Assembly: GCA_037969195.1 (NCBI GenBank) | Contig: JBBKWZ010000262.1 | Span: forward strand, 1-6,759 | Direction of reading: 5' to 3' | Length of the DNA: 6,759 bases | From: JAHEJB01 sp037969195 | GTDB lineage: Bacteria > Bacteroidota > Rhodothermia > Rhodothermales > Rubricoccaceae | Shown here: positions 1 through 6,651 of the stretch, one piece after another | Layout: the number at the start of each line of letters is the position of its first letter | Numbering within the stretch: the first letter of the stretch is position 1 | Position numbers and translations under genes: made by a program | The notes under the pieces: model-generated | Told to the model about the DNA's origin: nothing | The model's input: the letters and a program-made list of their open reading frames with translations, nothing else | Databases searched by the model: none

Positions 1-1
1 C

Positions 2-919
2 GCGTGGGCAGCCTGGAAGCAGGCGCGGAAAACAGCGCCAGGGTTACGATTTTCTGCAACAGCAGATGCCGGATCGCTTCCGAGGACACTCGGAACGCGA
101 CTTCGTGGCCTTCCCGCTATCCTTAGTCTGATTGTGCTCGCTCTCGCGCTGACAGCCCTCGCGCGTCCTCAGCGACGGGACGTGACTGTGGAGCGTACGG
201 CCGAAGGAATCGACATTATGCTGGTCCTTGACATCTCGACGTCGATGACGGCGGAGGATTTCTACCCCAACCGCTTTGAAGCCGCCAAAGTCGTGGGTGC
301 GGATTTCATTCAAGGTCGTGTCTCGGATCGCATCGGGCTCGTCGTTTTTGCCGCACAAGCTTACACTCAAGCGCCGCTCACACTCGACTATCCGTTTCTC
401 CGGCGAATGCTGTTTGATGTACGCATGGGCCTGATTGAGGACGGAACGGCGATCGGAACTGCGTTGGCAACGGCTACCGCGCGCCTCCGCGACAGCGAAG
501 CGGAGAGCAAGGTCATCATTTTGCTCACGGATGGGCAGAACAATCGAGGCGAGATCGACCCTACCACCGCTGCCGAAGTTGCAGAAGCGCTCGGCGTCAA
601 GATTTACGCGATTGGGGTCGGCGGTGATGGCGGCTCGGCAGGCGGCGGCATCTTTGGCCCGTTCATGCAAGTGCCGGAAGTGGATGAAGCCACCTTGCGC
701 GAGGTCGCGGAAAAAACCGGCGGTCGCTACTTCAGGGCCACGGACGCAGAGGCTCTCCGGTCGATTTACGATGCGATTTCTGAACTGGAGCGGACTGAAA
801 TCGAAGAGACATCGTACGTCGATGTGGAAGAACGCTATCAGCGGTTCCTCTGGCCCGCCCTCGGACTTTTGATGCTCAACATTCTGCTCGTCAACACGCG
901 GCTTCGGCGAGTGCCATAA
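2..919 (+). CDS. batA: BatA, VWA-domain membrane protein (5' end outside window)
   Basis: The reading frame is open from the first complete codon at base 2 to TAA at 917-919, giving 305 visible residues. BatA relatives run about 330, so roughly 25 N-terminal residues, including the first membrane segment, lie before the window. A GTG at 134 could be taken as a start, but it falls inside the second membrane helix (visible residues 38-53, followed by ALARPQ), and the upstream codons read as normal BatA N-terminal sequence. The VWA domain follows, with an intact MIDAS: D77-x-S79-x-S81 (LDISTSM), T149 (DGTAIGTA) and D177 (LLTDGQNN). A C-terminal helix at about 283-297 ends in a basic tail (RLRRVP). 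Positive-inside reasoning puts the VWA domain in the periplasm, tethered at both ends. In the family this domain is thought to bind a metal ion and partner proteins. Its stop overlaps the batB start by one base (TAATG), implying translational coupling. The family assignment is firm; the biochemical function is unknown. Confidence 0.93.
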   Translation, partial: AWAAWKQARKTAPGLRFSATADAGSLPRTLGTRLRGLPAILSLIVLALALTALARPQRRDVTVERTAEGIDIMLVLDISTSMTAEDFYPNRFEAAKVVGADFIQGRVSDRIGLVVFAAQAYTQAPLTLDYPFLRRMLFDVRMGLIEDGTAIGTALATATARLRDSEAESKVIILLTDGQNNRGEIDPTTAAEVAEALGVKIYAIGVGGDGGSAGGGIFGPFMQVPEVDEATLREVAEKTGGRYFRATDAEALRSIYDAISELERTEIEETSYVDVEERYQRFLWPALGLLMLNILLVNTRLRRVP

Positions 920-1932
920 TGACATTCAAAACCCCCGAAGCACTCTGGCTTCTGCTTCTGATACCAGCGGTAGTGTTCCTCTATGTTTACGCGGCGCGGC
1001 GTCGGACGGAAGCCGTTCGGCTGTTCTTCGGCGGGCGCGACGCTCCCGAGCAAACCTTAGCATCCCGTATCGCTCGCCTCCGACGATGGCGAGGATTTTT
1101 GGTCGTGCTTGGCTCGGCATTTCTGATTGTTACACTGGCAGGCCCGCTCTACGGCACGTCGATTCGCGAGGCGCAACAGGAGAGCCTCGACCTCATCATA
1201 GCACTTGATGTGTCGTCCTCCATGTTGGCCGAGGACGTTGCACCGAGCCGACTGGAGCGCGCCCGACTCTCCATCTCTCAGCTCGTAGAACAACGAAAAG
1301 GAGACCGAATCGGCCTGGTAGTGTTTTCAGGAGATGCCTTCCTGCAATGCCCGCTCACAACAGATCGATCGGCTTTCCGACTTTTTCTGGATGCCGCGAG
1401 CCCCGAACTGGTAGGTACTCCAGGCACGGACTTCGCCAATGCGCTCTTCACCGCGCTTGGTGCGCTTTCAGATGACGGTCAGGCGGGCCCTCCAAGGACC
1501 CGGGCTGTGCTCGTCGTCTCGGATGGTGAAGACCAGGAAGGACGCCTGGACGAGGCCGTCGGCGTTCTCCGAGACGATGGCGTTGTTTTGCTGGCGGCGG
1601 GTGTCGGGACCGAAGAAGGAGCGCCGATCCCACTATTCAGACGAGGCGCTCGAATAGGATTCAAAACCGATGCGAACGGTGTCCAGGTGACGTCTCGGTT
1701 TCAGGAAGGTGTTCTGCGGGAGATTGCTGGTAGCGATGGCGTCGTACGGTTGGGCGCGGGCAATGGCATCGCCGAAATATCTGCGCGCCTTGACCGTTTA
1801 GACCGAGCCGTTCTGGATGCGGAACATTATGAAGCCTCCGCCGAGCGCTTCCAGTGGCCCTTAGGGTTAGCGCTGTTGTTGCTCCTCACTGAACGCCTAC
1901 TGGCACTCAAAACTGTCAAGACGGAGAACTGA
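919..1932 (+). CDS. batB: BatB, VWA-domain membrane protein
   Basis: This 337-residue protein has the full BatB architecture. There are two N-terminal helices (about residues 8-25 and 60-77) separated by a strongly basic loop (RRR, RRWR), then a VWA domain at about 91-290 and a last helix at about 311-330. The MIDAS is complete: D97-x-S99-x-S101 (LDVSSSM), T170 (GTPGTD) and D202 (VVSDGED). Other family hallmarks are FLQCPLT at 141-147 and the segment around 233-260 (GAPIPLF, RIGFK, VTSRF), which is characteristic of BatB and absent from BatA. The basic loop is predicted cytoplasmic, placing the VWA domain in the periplasm. The ATG shares one base with the batA stop, so the start is fixed by coupling; no Shine-Dalgarno sequence is visible. 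A 47-base gap with no recognisable signal precedes the next gene. BatB presumably pairs with BatA in the envelope complex; that is inferred from the conserved gene pairing. Confidence 0.95.
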   Translation: MTFKTPEALWLLLLIPAVVFLYVYAARRRTEAVRLFFGGRDAPEQTLASRIARLRRWRGFLVVLGSAFLIVTLAGPLYGTSIREAQQESLDLIIALDVSSSMLAEDVAPSRLERARLSISQLVEQRKGDRIGLVVFSGDAFLQCPLTTDRSAFRLFLDAASPELVGTPGTDFANALFTALGALSDDGQAGPPRTRAVLVVSDGEDQEGRLDEAVGVLRDDGVVLLAAGVGTEEGAPIPLFRRGARIGFKTDANGVQVTSRFQEGVLREIAGSDGVVRLGAGNGIAEISARLDRLDRAVLDAEHYEASAERFQWPLGLALLLLLTERLLALKTVKTEN

Positions 1933-1979
1933 AACAAACGTCGATCTAGCTCTCGCCAACCAACGTCTCCTGCACACTG

Positions 1980-2651
1980 ATGCGTCTCCCCTTCTTCCTC
2001 GCCCTCTTTGTTCTCAGCGGTTGCGCGGCGTTCGCCGACGGCACGTCCGAGGGTCGGAGAGGGATGGAATTGTTTGATGCAAGCGAGTTTGTCGACGCCG
2101 CCTCAGCGTTCCAGGAAGGTCTTGACGCGACAGAAGGGCAAACAGGCTGGACCCGGGAGGCACTATTCATGGATCTCGGCCTCGCCCGGTTCGCAGATTC
2201 TCAGTTCACGGAGGCTGCCGAGTCATTTTCAGAAGCGCTTGCTCTCGCAGAAACGCCGGCCCGACGAGCCGCGGCGGCCTACAACGCAGGTACGGCATGG
2301 GCCAAGGCGGAGGATCTCGAACAAGCCTTGATATACCTGCGACGGGCGCTTATTGCGCAAGCCGAGTTCCCCGAGGCTCGTTTCAACTATGAAGTTGTGA
2401 AGCGTCATTCGGAGAGTTCGCAGCCGCAAGACGGGACCCCACCAGAGCCGTCGGCGTTCGCGGAAGATCTCAAAGCGCGCGCGGATTCCCTAATAGCCTC
2501 GCACCACTACGCCGAAGCCGCAAGCTTGATGACCGAAGGCCTCCTCCAAGACTCTACCGTAGCTGCATACAGTGACTTCATGCAACGTCTCGACGAGGTC
2601 GTCGAAATAGAAGCCATGGCTGCTCCGGTAAATCCCGATTCTACTCAATGA
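1980..2651 (+). CDS. TPR-repeat lipoprotein of the Bat operon
   Basis: This 223-residue protein starts with a short hydrophobic signal and a textbook lipobox, L12-S13-G14-C15, so it is probably lipidated at Cys15 and membrane-anchored on the periplasmic side. The rest is helical and built from tetratricopeptide-like units at about 22-53, 60-92 and 97-128 (YNAGTAWAKAEDLEQALIYL is a clear one). A possible fourth unit lies near 160-193 after a Pro/Gln/Ser-rich spacer (about 144-158). TPRs are protein-docking surfaces; no catalytic motif is seen. It sits where batC is expected, directly after batB, but the next gene carries the more typical BatC features, so I treat this as a companion TPR protein; it could equally be the batC orthologue with the downstream gene as the extra one. 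The stop overlaps the next start as ATGA (4 bases), so the two TPR proteins are coupled and probably made in matched amounts. The ATG at 1980 is supported by the signal peptide beginning there. Confidence 0.85.
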   Translation: MRLPFFLALFVLSGCAAFADGTSEGRRGMELFDASEFVDAASAFQEGLDATEGQTGWTREALFMDLGLARFADSQFTEAAESFSEALALAETPARRAAAAYNAGTAWAKAEDLEQALIYLRRALIAQAEFPEARFNYEVVKRHSESSQPQDGTPPEPSAFAEDLKARADSLIASHHYAEAASLMTEGLLQDSTVAAYSDFMQRLDEVVEIEAMAAPVNPDSTQ

Positions 2652-3280
2652 GAGTTCTCTTTCTCGTCATAATATTTGTGATCAGTACGGTCGGTGCGAA
2701 CGCGCAGTCGGCCACGGATCAGTATCACAGCGCGGCCGGGCTGTATATCAATGGCGAGATGGACGCCGCCGAACGCGCTGCAGAGGCCGGGCTCGCCATT
2801 CAGCCGAATGATGCGAAGCTGCAAGCCTTGCTCGAACGAATCCGCCAGCAGCAGAATCAGCAGGAACAGGGGGATCAACGGCGGCAGGACCGTGACGATG
2901 AACAGCAGCCTGACGAACAGGAGGACCAAGGCGAACCCGATCCGCAGAATCCCGAGCAACAAGACCAACAACAGAGCAATCAGGACCAGCCGCAAGATGA
3001 TAGCTCGGCCGAATCCGATAGACAGGAAGAGCAGCAAGAGTCCGGGCAACAGGAGGAGCAGGAACAGAGTGAAAATCAGGGCAACCAGCAACAACCCGAC
3101 AAGCCTCAACCGGGAGAGAACGATCCTTCCACCGCTGACGCTCAACCGGTTGAGCCCGGCCAGATGACTCGCGCGCAAGCTGAGCGCATACTTGGAGCTC
3201 TCCGCGCTGATGAGAGTGCCCTGCTTCGCTCAATCCAACGCCGGCCCGCCAGCCCCCGCCGTGTCGAGCGCGACTGGTAG
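2648..3280 (+). CDS. batC: BatC-like TPR protein with Gln/Glu/Asp-rich linker
   Basis: This 210-residue protein has three parts. A signal peptide ends near A17-N18-A19, before Q20. One TPR-like helical hairpin spans about 21-54, with a helix continuing to about 66. A low-complexity stretch runs from about 67 to 158, in which roughly a third of residues are Gln and the rest mostly Glu, Asp, Asn, Pro, Ser, Gly and Arg. That stretch contains no Leu, Ile, Val, Phe, Met, Trp or Tyr. A structured C-terminal segment (171-210) follows, with the helix MTRAQAERILGALRADE and the ending RRVERDW. TPR plus polar linker plus a conserved C-terminal helix ending in a basic patch and Asp-Trp is the BatC pattern as I know it from Bacteroidota. 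The linker is probably disordered and exported. The start overlaps the preceding stop (ATGA), and batD begins 9 bases after its stop. I am confident of the family type; the batC name is less sure because two TPR genes occupy this slot. Confidence 0.8.
   Translation: MRVLFLVIIFVISTVGANAQSATDQYHSAAGLYINGEMDAAERAAEAGLAIQPNDAKLQALLERIRQQQNQQEQGDQRRQDRDDEQQPDEQEDQGEPDPQNPEQQDQQQSNQDQPQDDSSAESDRQEEQQESGQQEEQEQSENQGNQQQPDKPQPGENDPSTADAQPVEPGQMTRAQAERILGALRADESALLRSIQRRPASPRRVERDW
2846..3121 (+). repeat. Low-complexity CAG/CAA/GAA/GAC-rich tract inside batC
   Basis: About 92 codons of the batC frame are dominated by Gln, Glu, Asp and Asn codons (cag/caa/gaa/gag/gac). It is not a tandem array with a fixed unit: CAG and CAA alternate irregularly with acidic codons, so simple slippage is limited to short runs such as CAGCAG and CAACAA. 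The skew makes the opposite strand rich in Leu/Val-type codons and creates a spurious long antisense open frame. Confidence 0.8.
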
Positions 3281-3289
3281 CGCCTGAAT

Positions 3290-5107
3290 ATGCGACGAAT
3301 GCGACTCCTGATCTTTCCTCTGCTCATCGCCCTTCTTGCCCCGGCAACGGCGCAGGTCAGCATCAACTCCTACGTCGATAAGACAGAAATGGGCGATGCT
3401 GAAACGTTAGCGTTCACCCTCGAGATCTCTGGCGATCTCGCCCAACTCGGCACCATCCAGCCACCCGACGCTCGCGGACTCGTCCTCGCGCAGAATTCGC
3501 CCGTGCTCCGGTCGCAGGTCGTCACGAACGGCGAAGCGCACCTCACGATTCGTTGGCTCTATCGGCCGCAACGAACGGGGCAGGCAGAGATTCTTTCCGC
3601 CCGAATTCCAGTGGCCGGAAACACATATGAGAGCGAGCCAATAAACATTGAGGTCGTTCCGCAGAGCCAGCGAGGCGCTGCTCGGGCGTCCCGAACGCAA
3701 CCGAGCCTGGGCCCTAAACCTGATGTGCCCGAAACCGCCGACGGCGACCTTTTCGTCCGGGCCGAGCCGTCTGCGCGGACGATCGTGCCGGGCCAGCAGG
3801 TTGTCATTGACTACGTGTTGTATTCCCGCCCGAATCTCCGGCCCCGCCGCTCACAGGTAACGGGGACATGGGATGCTGAGGGCTTTTGGCGCGAGGAACT
3901 CGACGTCCCCGATCGCGACACGTACCCTCGTTCCGTCACAATTGCCGGGGAGGACTACAACGCTGTCACGCTTCGGAGGATGGCGCTATTCCCGACCCGG
4001 ACAGGAAGGTTGCAAGTTGGTGAGATGGTGTTTGAACTGGAGCTCGCCCGCACATCAGGTTCTTCGAATCCATTTGGGCCACTGTTCTCCCCTTTCACGA
4101 GCCGTTTTTCGTCGGAGGATGTCACCGCTCCTTCGTTGACACTGAACTCGACGGCACTGCCAGATGGTGCTCCGGAGTCCTTTGGCGGAGCCGTTGGGCA
4201 GTTTGGAATGGCAGCGTTTACAGGACGGGACCAGGTGGCCGCTGGCGAGCCCGTCCAATTGACCGTCGAGATTCGCGGATCCGGCAACATTGCCACGCTC
4301 GCACCGCCGGAAATTGAAGCCCCCCCTGAATTCGACAAGTTCGATCCGCAGGAGGAACGCCGAATCGACAGGCAAGCTGGCCTGTTGTCTGGAACTAAGA
4401 CCTTCACGTATACGCTCGTGCCTCGCGGCGGCGGATCGTTTGAGATCCCGCCGATCGAGTGGACGTATTTCGACCCGGAACTCGGGCGATATCAAACGTT
4501 GCGTTCATCTGCGTTTCCAGTAGAGGTTAGCGGTCCCGTTGCATCGTCAGCAACAATTGCAGAGGCAGTACCGGGCGATCCTTCCGTACCGCTAGGCTTG
4601 ATGACGGAGGCCGAGTGGCTACGCGTTCGAACGCCGCGTAGCGTGTCCGGCCTTCTCATCCTGGGTGGATTTGGACTACCTCTCTTGGCGTTGCTCAGTC
4701 TAGTGGCAGTCCGTCGAATTGGGGATCACCGCACCGACGACTCGCCCGAAGCCCTTGCGCTTCGCGCCCATCCAGAGGCCAAAAAGCGGTTAAAAGCCGC
4801 TCGCAAAGCCATCGGCGACGCTCCGGCATTCTACGCGGCAATTGAACTCGCGATACGTGGATTCCTTACAGACAGACTTGGCACGCCCGTTAATGGCATC
4901 CCAAGAACCGCGCTTCAAGCCACGCTTGCCGAGTACGGCACATCTGCAGAAACACGACAAGCCGCCGATTCACTCCTCGCCGAATGTGAGCGTGCGCAGT
5001 TCGCGCCCGGCCTCGCTGGCGACGCCAATGCGCAACGTCAAGCAGCCGAACAGGCGTCATACCTTTTCGCCGCGGTGGATAACGAAGCAAGCAGCGTGGG
5101 GGCCTGA
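3290..5107 (+). CDS. batD: BatD, oxygen-tolerance family membrane protein
   Basis: This 605-residue protein has the size and layout of BatD. An N-terminal signal peptide (basic MRRMR, then a hydrophobic core) has a likely cleavage after A19-T20-A21, before Q22. A long beta-rich periplasmic region spans about 22-450. One transmembrane helix lies at about 453-475 and is followed by basic residues (RRIG). A helical, probably cytoplasmic domain covers about 485-600. Recognisable BatD features are the opening strand (VSINSYVDKTEMGDAETLAF), a second beta unit from about 153, a third near 307-415 with TGRDQVAAGEPVQLTVEIRG, and the closing WTYFDPELGRYQTL followed by a strand before the membrane. No catalytic motif is evident. 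An alternative ATG three codons downstream (3299) would still leave a working signal peptide; the first ATG keeps more of the basic n-region. It lies 9 bases after batC and 3 bases before batE. It probably acts as the scaffold of the envelope complex; that role is inferred. Confidence 0.93.
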   Translation: MRRMRLLIFPLLIALLAPATAQVSINSYVDKTEMGDAETLAFTLEISGDLAQLGTIQPPDARGLVLAQNSPVLRSQVVTNGEAHLTIRWLYRPQRTGQAEILSARIPVAGNTYESEPINIEVVPQSQRGAARASRTQPSLGPKPDVPETADGDLFVRAEPSARTIVPGQQVVIDYVLYSRPNLRPRRSQVTGTWDAEGFWREELDVPDRDTYPRSVTIAGEDYNAVTLRRMALFPTRTGRLQVGEMVFELELARTSGSSNPFGPLFSPFTSRFSSEDVTAPSLTLNSTALPDGAPESFGGAVGQFGMAAFTGRDQVAAGEPVQLTVEIRGSGNIATLAPPEIEAPPEFDKFDPQEERRIDRQAGLLSGTKTFTYTLVPRGGGSFEIPPIEWTYFDPELGRYQTLRSSAFPVEVSGPVASSATIAEAVPGDPSVPLGLMTEAEWLRVRTPRSVSGLLILGGFGLPLLALLSLVAVRRIGDHRTDDSPEALALRAHPEAKKRLKAARKAIGDAPAFYAAIELAIRGFLTDRLGTPVNGIPRTALQATLAEYGTSAETRQAADSLLAECERAQFAPGLAGDANAQRQAAEQASYLFAAVDNEASSVGA

Positions 5108-5110
5108 CCT

Positions 5111-5851
5111 ATGTGGGCTGTCGTTCTTCTTTTGCTTTTACAACTGGCACCAACGGTTAACCAAAAGGCGGATGCCGAGCGGTTGTTCAACCTGGGCGTC
5201 CAACTCTACAATGACGGCGATGCCGCTGGTGCAGTCGCCGCGTTCCAGGGCGCAGAGGTTACGGGGTGGACTAGCGGCATGCTCCAGTACGACCTGGGGA
5301 CTGCTCACCTGAGCCTTCGGAAGTACGGCCCCGCCATCCTCCATTTTGAGCGGGCGAGGAAACTGATGCCTGGCAACGAGGCCGTCCTCCACAACCTGCG
5401 AGTTGCGCTGGAACGAGCAGGCGTTTCGGACGATACAACGTCTCCATTCGCCATCGCAAGCAATCGTCTTTCGTTTCTCGGTGGACCAACCTTCTGGCTC
5501 GGCATCGGGTTCGTCCTGTATTTGGGCCTCATCGCATTGGTCGCATTCCGGTTTTGGAAACGAGCCGACAGCGCATGGTCGCGACGGGCTATCACCCTGC
5601 TGGCGCCTGTTACAATATGCGCGTTTGCGGTCGCTTTGTCAGTTTGGGGGGATGTCCGAACGCCAGCCGCCATCGTTGTTTCCGAAGACGCCCAGCTAAG
5701 AAGGTCGCCTTCTCCAGATGCAAGCTCGCGCGCGACCGTGCCACCGGGTCAGCGCGTACGTATTACGGACAGCCGCGAAGGATGGCAGTCAGTTCGGCTT
5801 CCCGGAGGCGTTCGGGGATGGCTTCCTGAGCGTTCTGTAGAGCGGATCTGA
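5111..5851 (+). CDS. batE: BatE, TPR and SH3-like domain membrane protein
   Basis: This 246-residue protein carries, in order: an N-terminal hydrophobic segment (about 2-13, unusual in lacking a basic residue before it); two TPR-like units at about 19-50 (AERLFNLGVQLYNDGDAAGA) and 55-90 (YDLGTAHLSLRKYGPAILHF); two transmembrane helices at about 125-147 and 160-179, joined by a basic loop (RFWKRADSAWSRR); and a C-terminal bacterial SH3-like domain at about 186-246. The SH3-like part shows QLRRSPSPDA, VPPGQRVRITDSREGWQSV and RGWLPERSVERI, the usual variable-start, Gly-Trp and closing-strand pattern. The basic loop is predicted cytoplasmic, placing both the TPR and SH3 parts in the periplasm. 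This domain order is diagnostic of BatE. SH3-like domains often bind cell wall or proline-rich peptides; no ligand can be read here. It starts 3 bases after the batD stop, with only a weak purine-rich GTGGGGG upstream, so translation is probably coupled. Confidence 0.92.
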   Translation: MWAVVLLLLLQLAPTVNQKADAERLFNLGVQLYNDGDAAGAVAAFQGAEVTGWTSGMLQYDLGTAHLSLRKYGPAILHFERARKLMPGNEAVLHNLRVALERAGVSDDTTSPFAIASNRLSFLGGPTFWLGIGFVLYLGLIALVAFRFWKRADSAWSRRAITLLAPVTICAFAVALSVWGDVRTPAAIVVSEDAQLRRSPSPDASSRATVPPGQRVRITDSREGWQSVRLPGGVRGWLPERSVERI

Positions 5852-5877
5852 AGAAAGCTGCCAGCGTACCTTTCGCC

Positions 5878-6534
5878 ATGTTGGAACCCCACATCTACCT
5901 GAGAGACGAGAGCGGCCGGCGGGCGGGCTGGATCGAGGTCGTGTGCGGTTCAATGTTTAGCGGGAAAACCGAGGAGCTGATCCGGCGACTGCGGCGCGCC
6001 AAGATTGCCCGGCAACGTGTGGAGATTTTTAAGCCGGCACTCGACACCCGCTACGCGGACGACGCGGTCGTTTCGCATGACGAAAACGCCATCCCCTCGC
6101 AGGTTGTGCATGCCGCCGATCAGATTCTCCTTCTTTCTGGGGGTGCTGACGTCATCGGAATCGACGAAGCTCAATTTTTCGGTCTTGAGCTTTTGGGTGT
6201 GTGTGACAGCCTTGCCCGCGACGGAAAAAGAATCATCGTTGCCGGATTGGATCAGGACTATCTCGGCAATCCCTTCGAGCCCGTTCCGCAACTCATGGCG
6301 ATCGCTGAGCACGTCACAAAACTGCACGCCATTTGTATGAAATGCGGCGCTCCTGCCAACCATTCGCAGCGACTTGTTGCGTCTGGAGATCGGGTTCTAG
6401 TAGGCGAAAAGGAGGCCTACGAACCGCGGTGCCGCCAATGTTTTGAGCCAGAACTGGTGACGTTCCGCCCTACTCCAATCAAGAAGCCGCAAACTTCAGC
6501 TCCGGAGGCGCCCAAGGAGACGGTAAAGGCCTGA
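5878..6534 (+). CDS. tdk: Thymidine kinase (type II, zinc-binding)
   Basis: Thymidine kinase phosphorylates thymidine to dTMP using ATP in pyrimidine salvage, as a cytosolic homotetramer in this family. All hallmarks are present in 218 residues: P-loop GSMFSGKT at 24-31; FKPALDTRY at 51-59; the DEAQF motif at 96-100, with E97 the expected catalytic base; AGLDQDYLGNPF at 122-133; a zinc site formed by C153/C156 (CMKC) and C185/C188 (CRQC); and YEPRCR at 181-186 in the substrate lasso. An N-terminal extension of about 17 residues and a Pro/Lys/Ala-rich tail after 197 flank the core and are probably flexible. The ATG at 5878 is the only sensible start, since the next in-frame Met (residue 26) lies inside the P-loop. 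The gene follows batE by 26 bases with no terminator visible, so cotranscription is plausible although there is no functional link. The enzyme appears complete and active. Confidence 0.97.
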   Translation: MLEPHIYLRDESGRRAGWIEVVCGSMFSGKTEELIRRLRRAKIARQRVEIFKPALDTRYADDAVVSHDENAIPSQVVHAADQILLLSGGADVIGIDEAQFFGLELLGVCDSLARDGKRIIVAGLDQDYLGNPFEPVPQLMAIAEHVTKLHAICMKCGAPANHSQRLVASGDRVLVGEKEAYEPRCRQCFEPELVTFRPTPIKKPQTSAPEAPKETVKA

Positions 6535-6575
6535 ATTGGGGCTGAAAGGAATTGGTCAAAAGCTTGCCCCGCATT

Positions 6576-6623
6576 GGGGTTGAGTCCTATCGTGCAAAAC
6601 GCATTAGGGAAGCCTCAATCCCC
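6576..6623 (+). other. Imperfect stem-loop in the tdk-RDD gap
   Basis: The 117-base gap between tdk and the next gene holds a 48-base imperfect inverted repeat. GGGGTTGAG at 6576-6584 pairs with CTCAATCCCC at 6614-6623 (9 pairs, T6619 bulged). Inside it, TCCTA at 6585-6589 can pair with TAGGGA at 6605-6610 (one bulge), capped by TGC/GCA at 6593-6595 and 6601-6603. No T-run follows (the next bases are ACACACTCACCC), so it does not look like a standard intrinsic terminator. It may be a 5' leader structure of the RDD gene, a transcript-end stabilising hairpin, or chance. No convincing promoter was recognised in this gap. Confidence 0.35.
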
Positions 6624-6651
6624 ACACACTCACCCAAAAACATCAAGCGAA

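Noticed and set aside
134..136. GTG as the start of batA
   Set aside because: It falls inside the second transmembrane helix of a frame that stays open to the window edge and matches the family upstream.
44..925. A 293-codon antisense open frame opposite batA
   Set aside because: It lies wholly opposite an unmistakable VWA protein, and its translation is Arg/Cys-rich with no domain or signal; it is a by-product of GC-rich codon use.
2645..3178. A 177-codon antisense frame that looks like a very hydrophobic membrane protein
   Set aside because: The Leu/Val/Ile runs are the complement of CAG/CAA/GAA/GAC codons in the BatC linker. The apparent membrane character is an artefact of that composition, and no start context or homology is visible.
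3955..4495. Two overlapping antisense frames (150 and 146 codons) opposite batD
   Set aside because: Both are opposite a well-supported BatD frame, lack recognisable domains, and overlap each other in different frames.
5867..5874. TACCTTTC, close to the Bacteroidota -7 promoter element TAnnTTTG, just before tdk
   Set aside because: It ends 3 bases before the tdk ATG, lacks a well-placed upstream TTG element, and mismatches the final G.
6580..6608. TTGAGT and ATTAGG with 17-base spacing as a sigma-70-like promoter for the RDD gene
   Set aside because: The -10 candidate matches TATAAT poorly, and both elements lie within the inverted-repeat arms, so the resemblance is not convincing.
6576..6623. 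Rho-independent terminator after tdk
   Set aside because: The hairpin is bulged with a long interior and is followed by ACACACTCACCC rather than a T-run.
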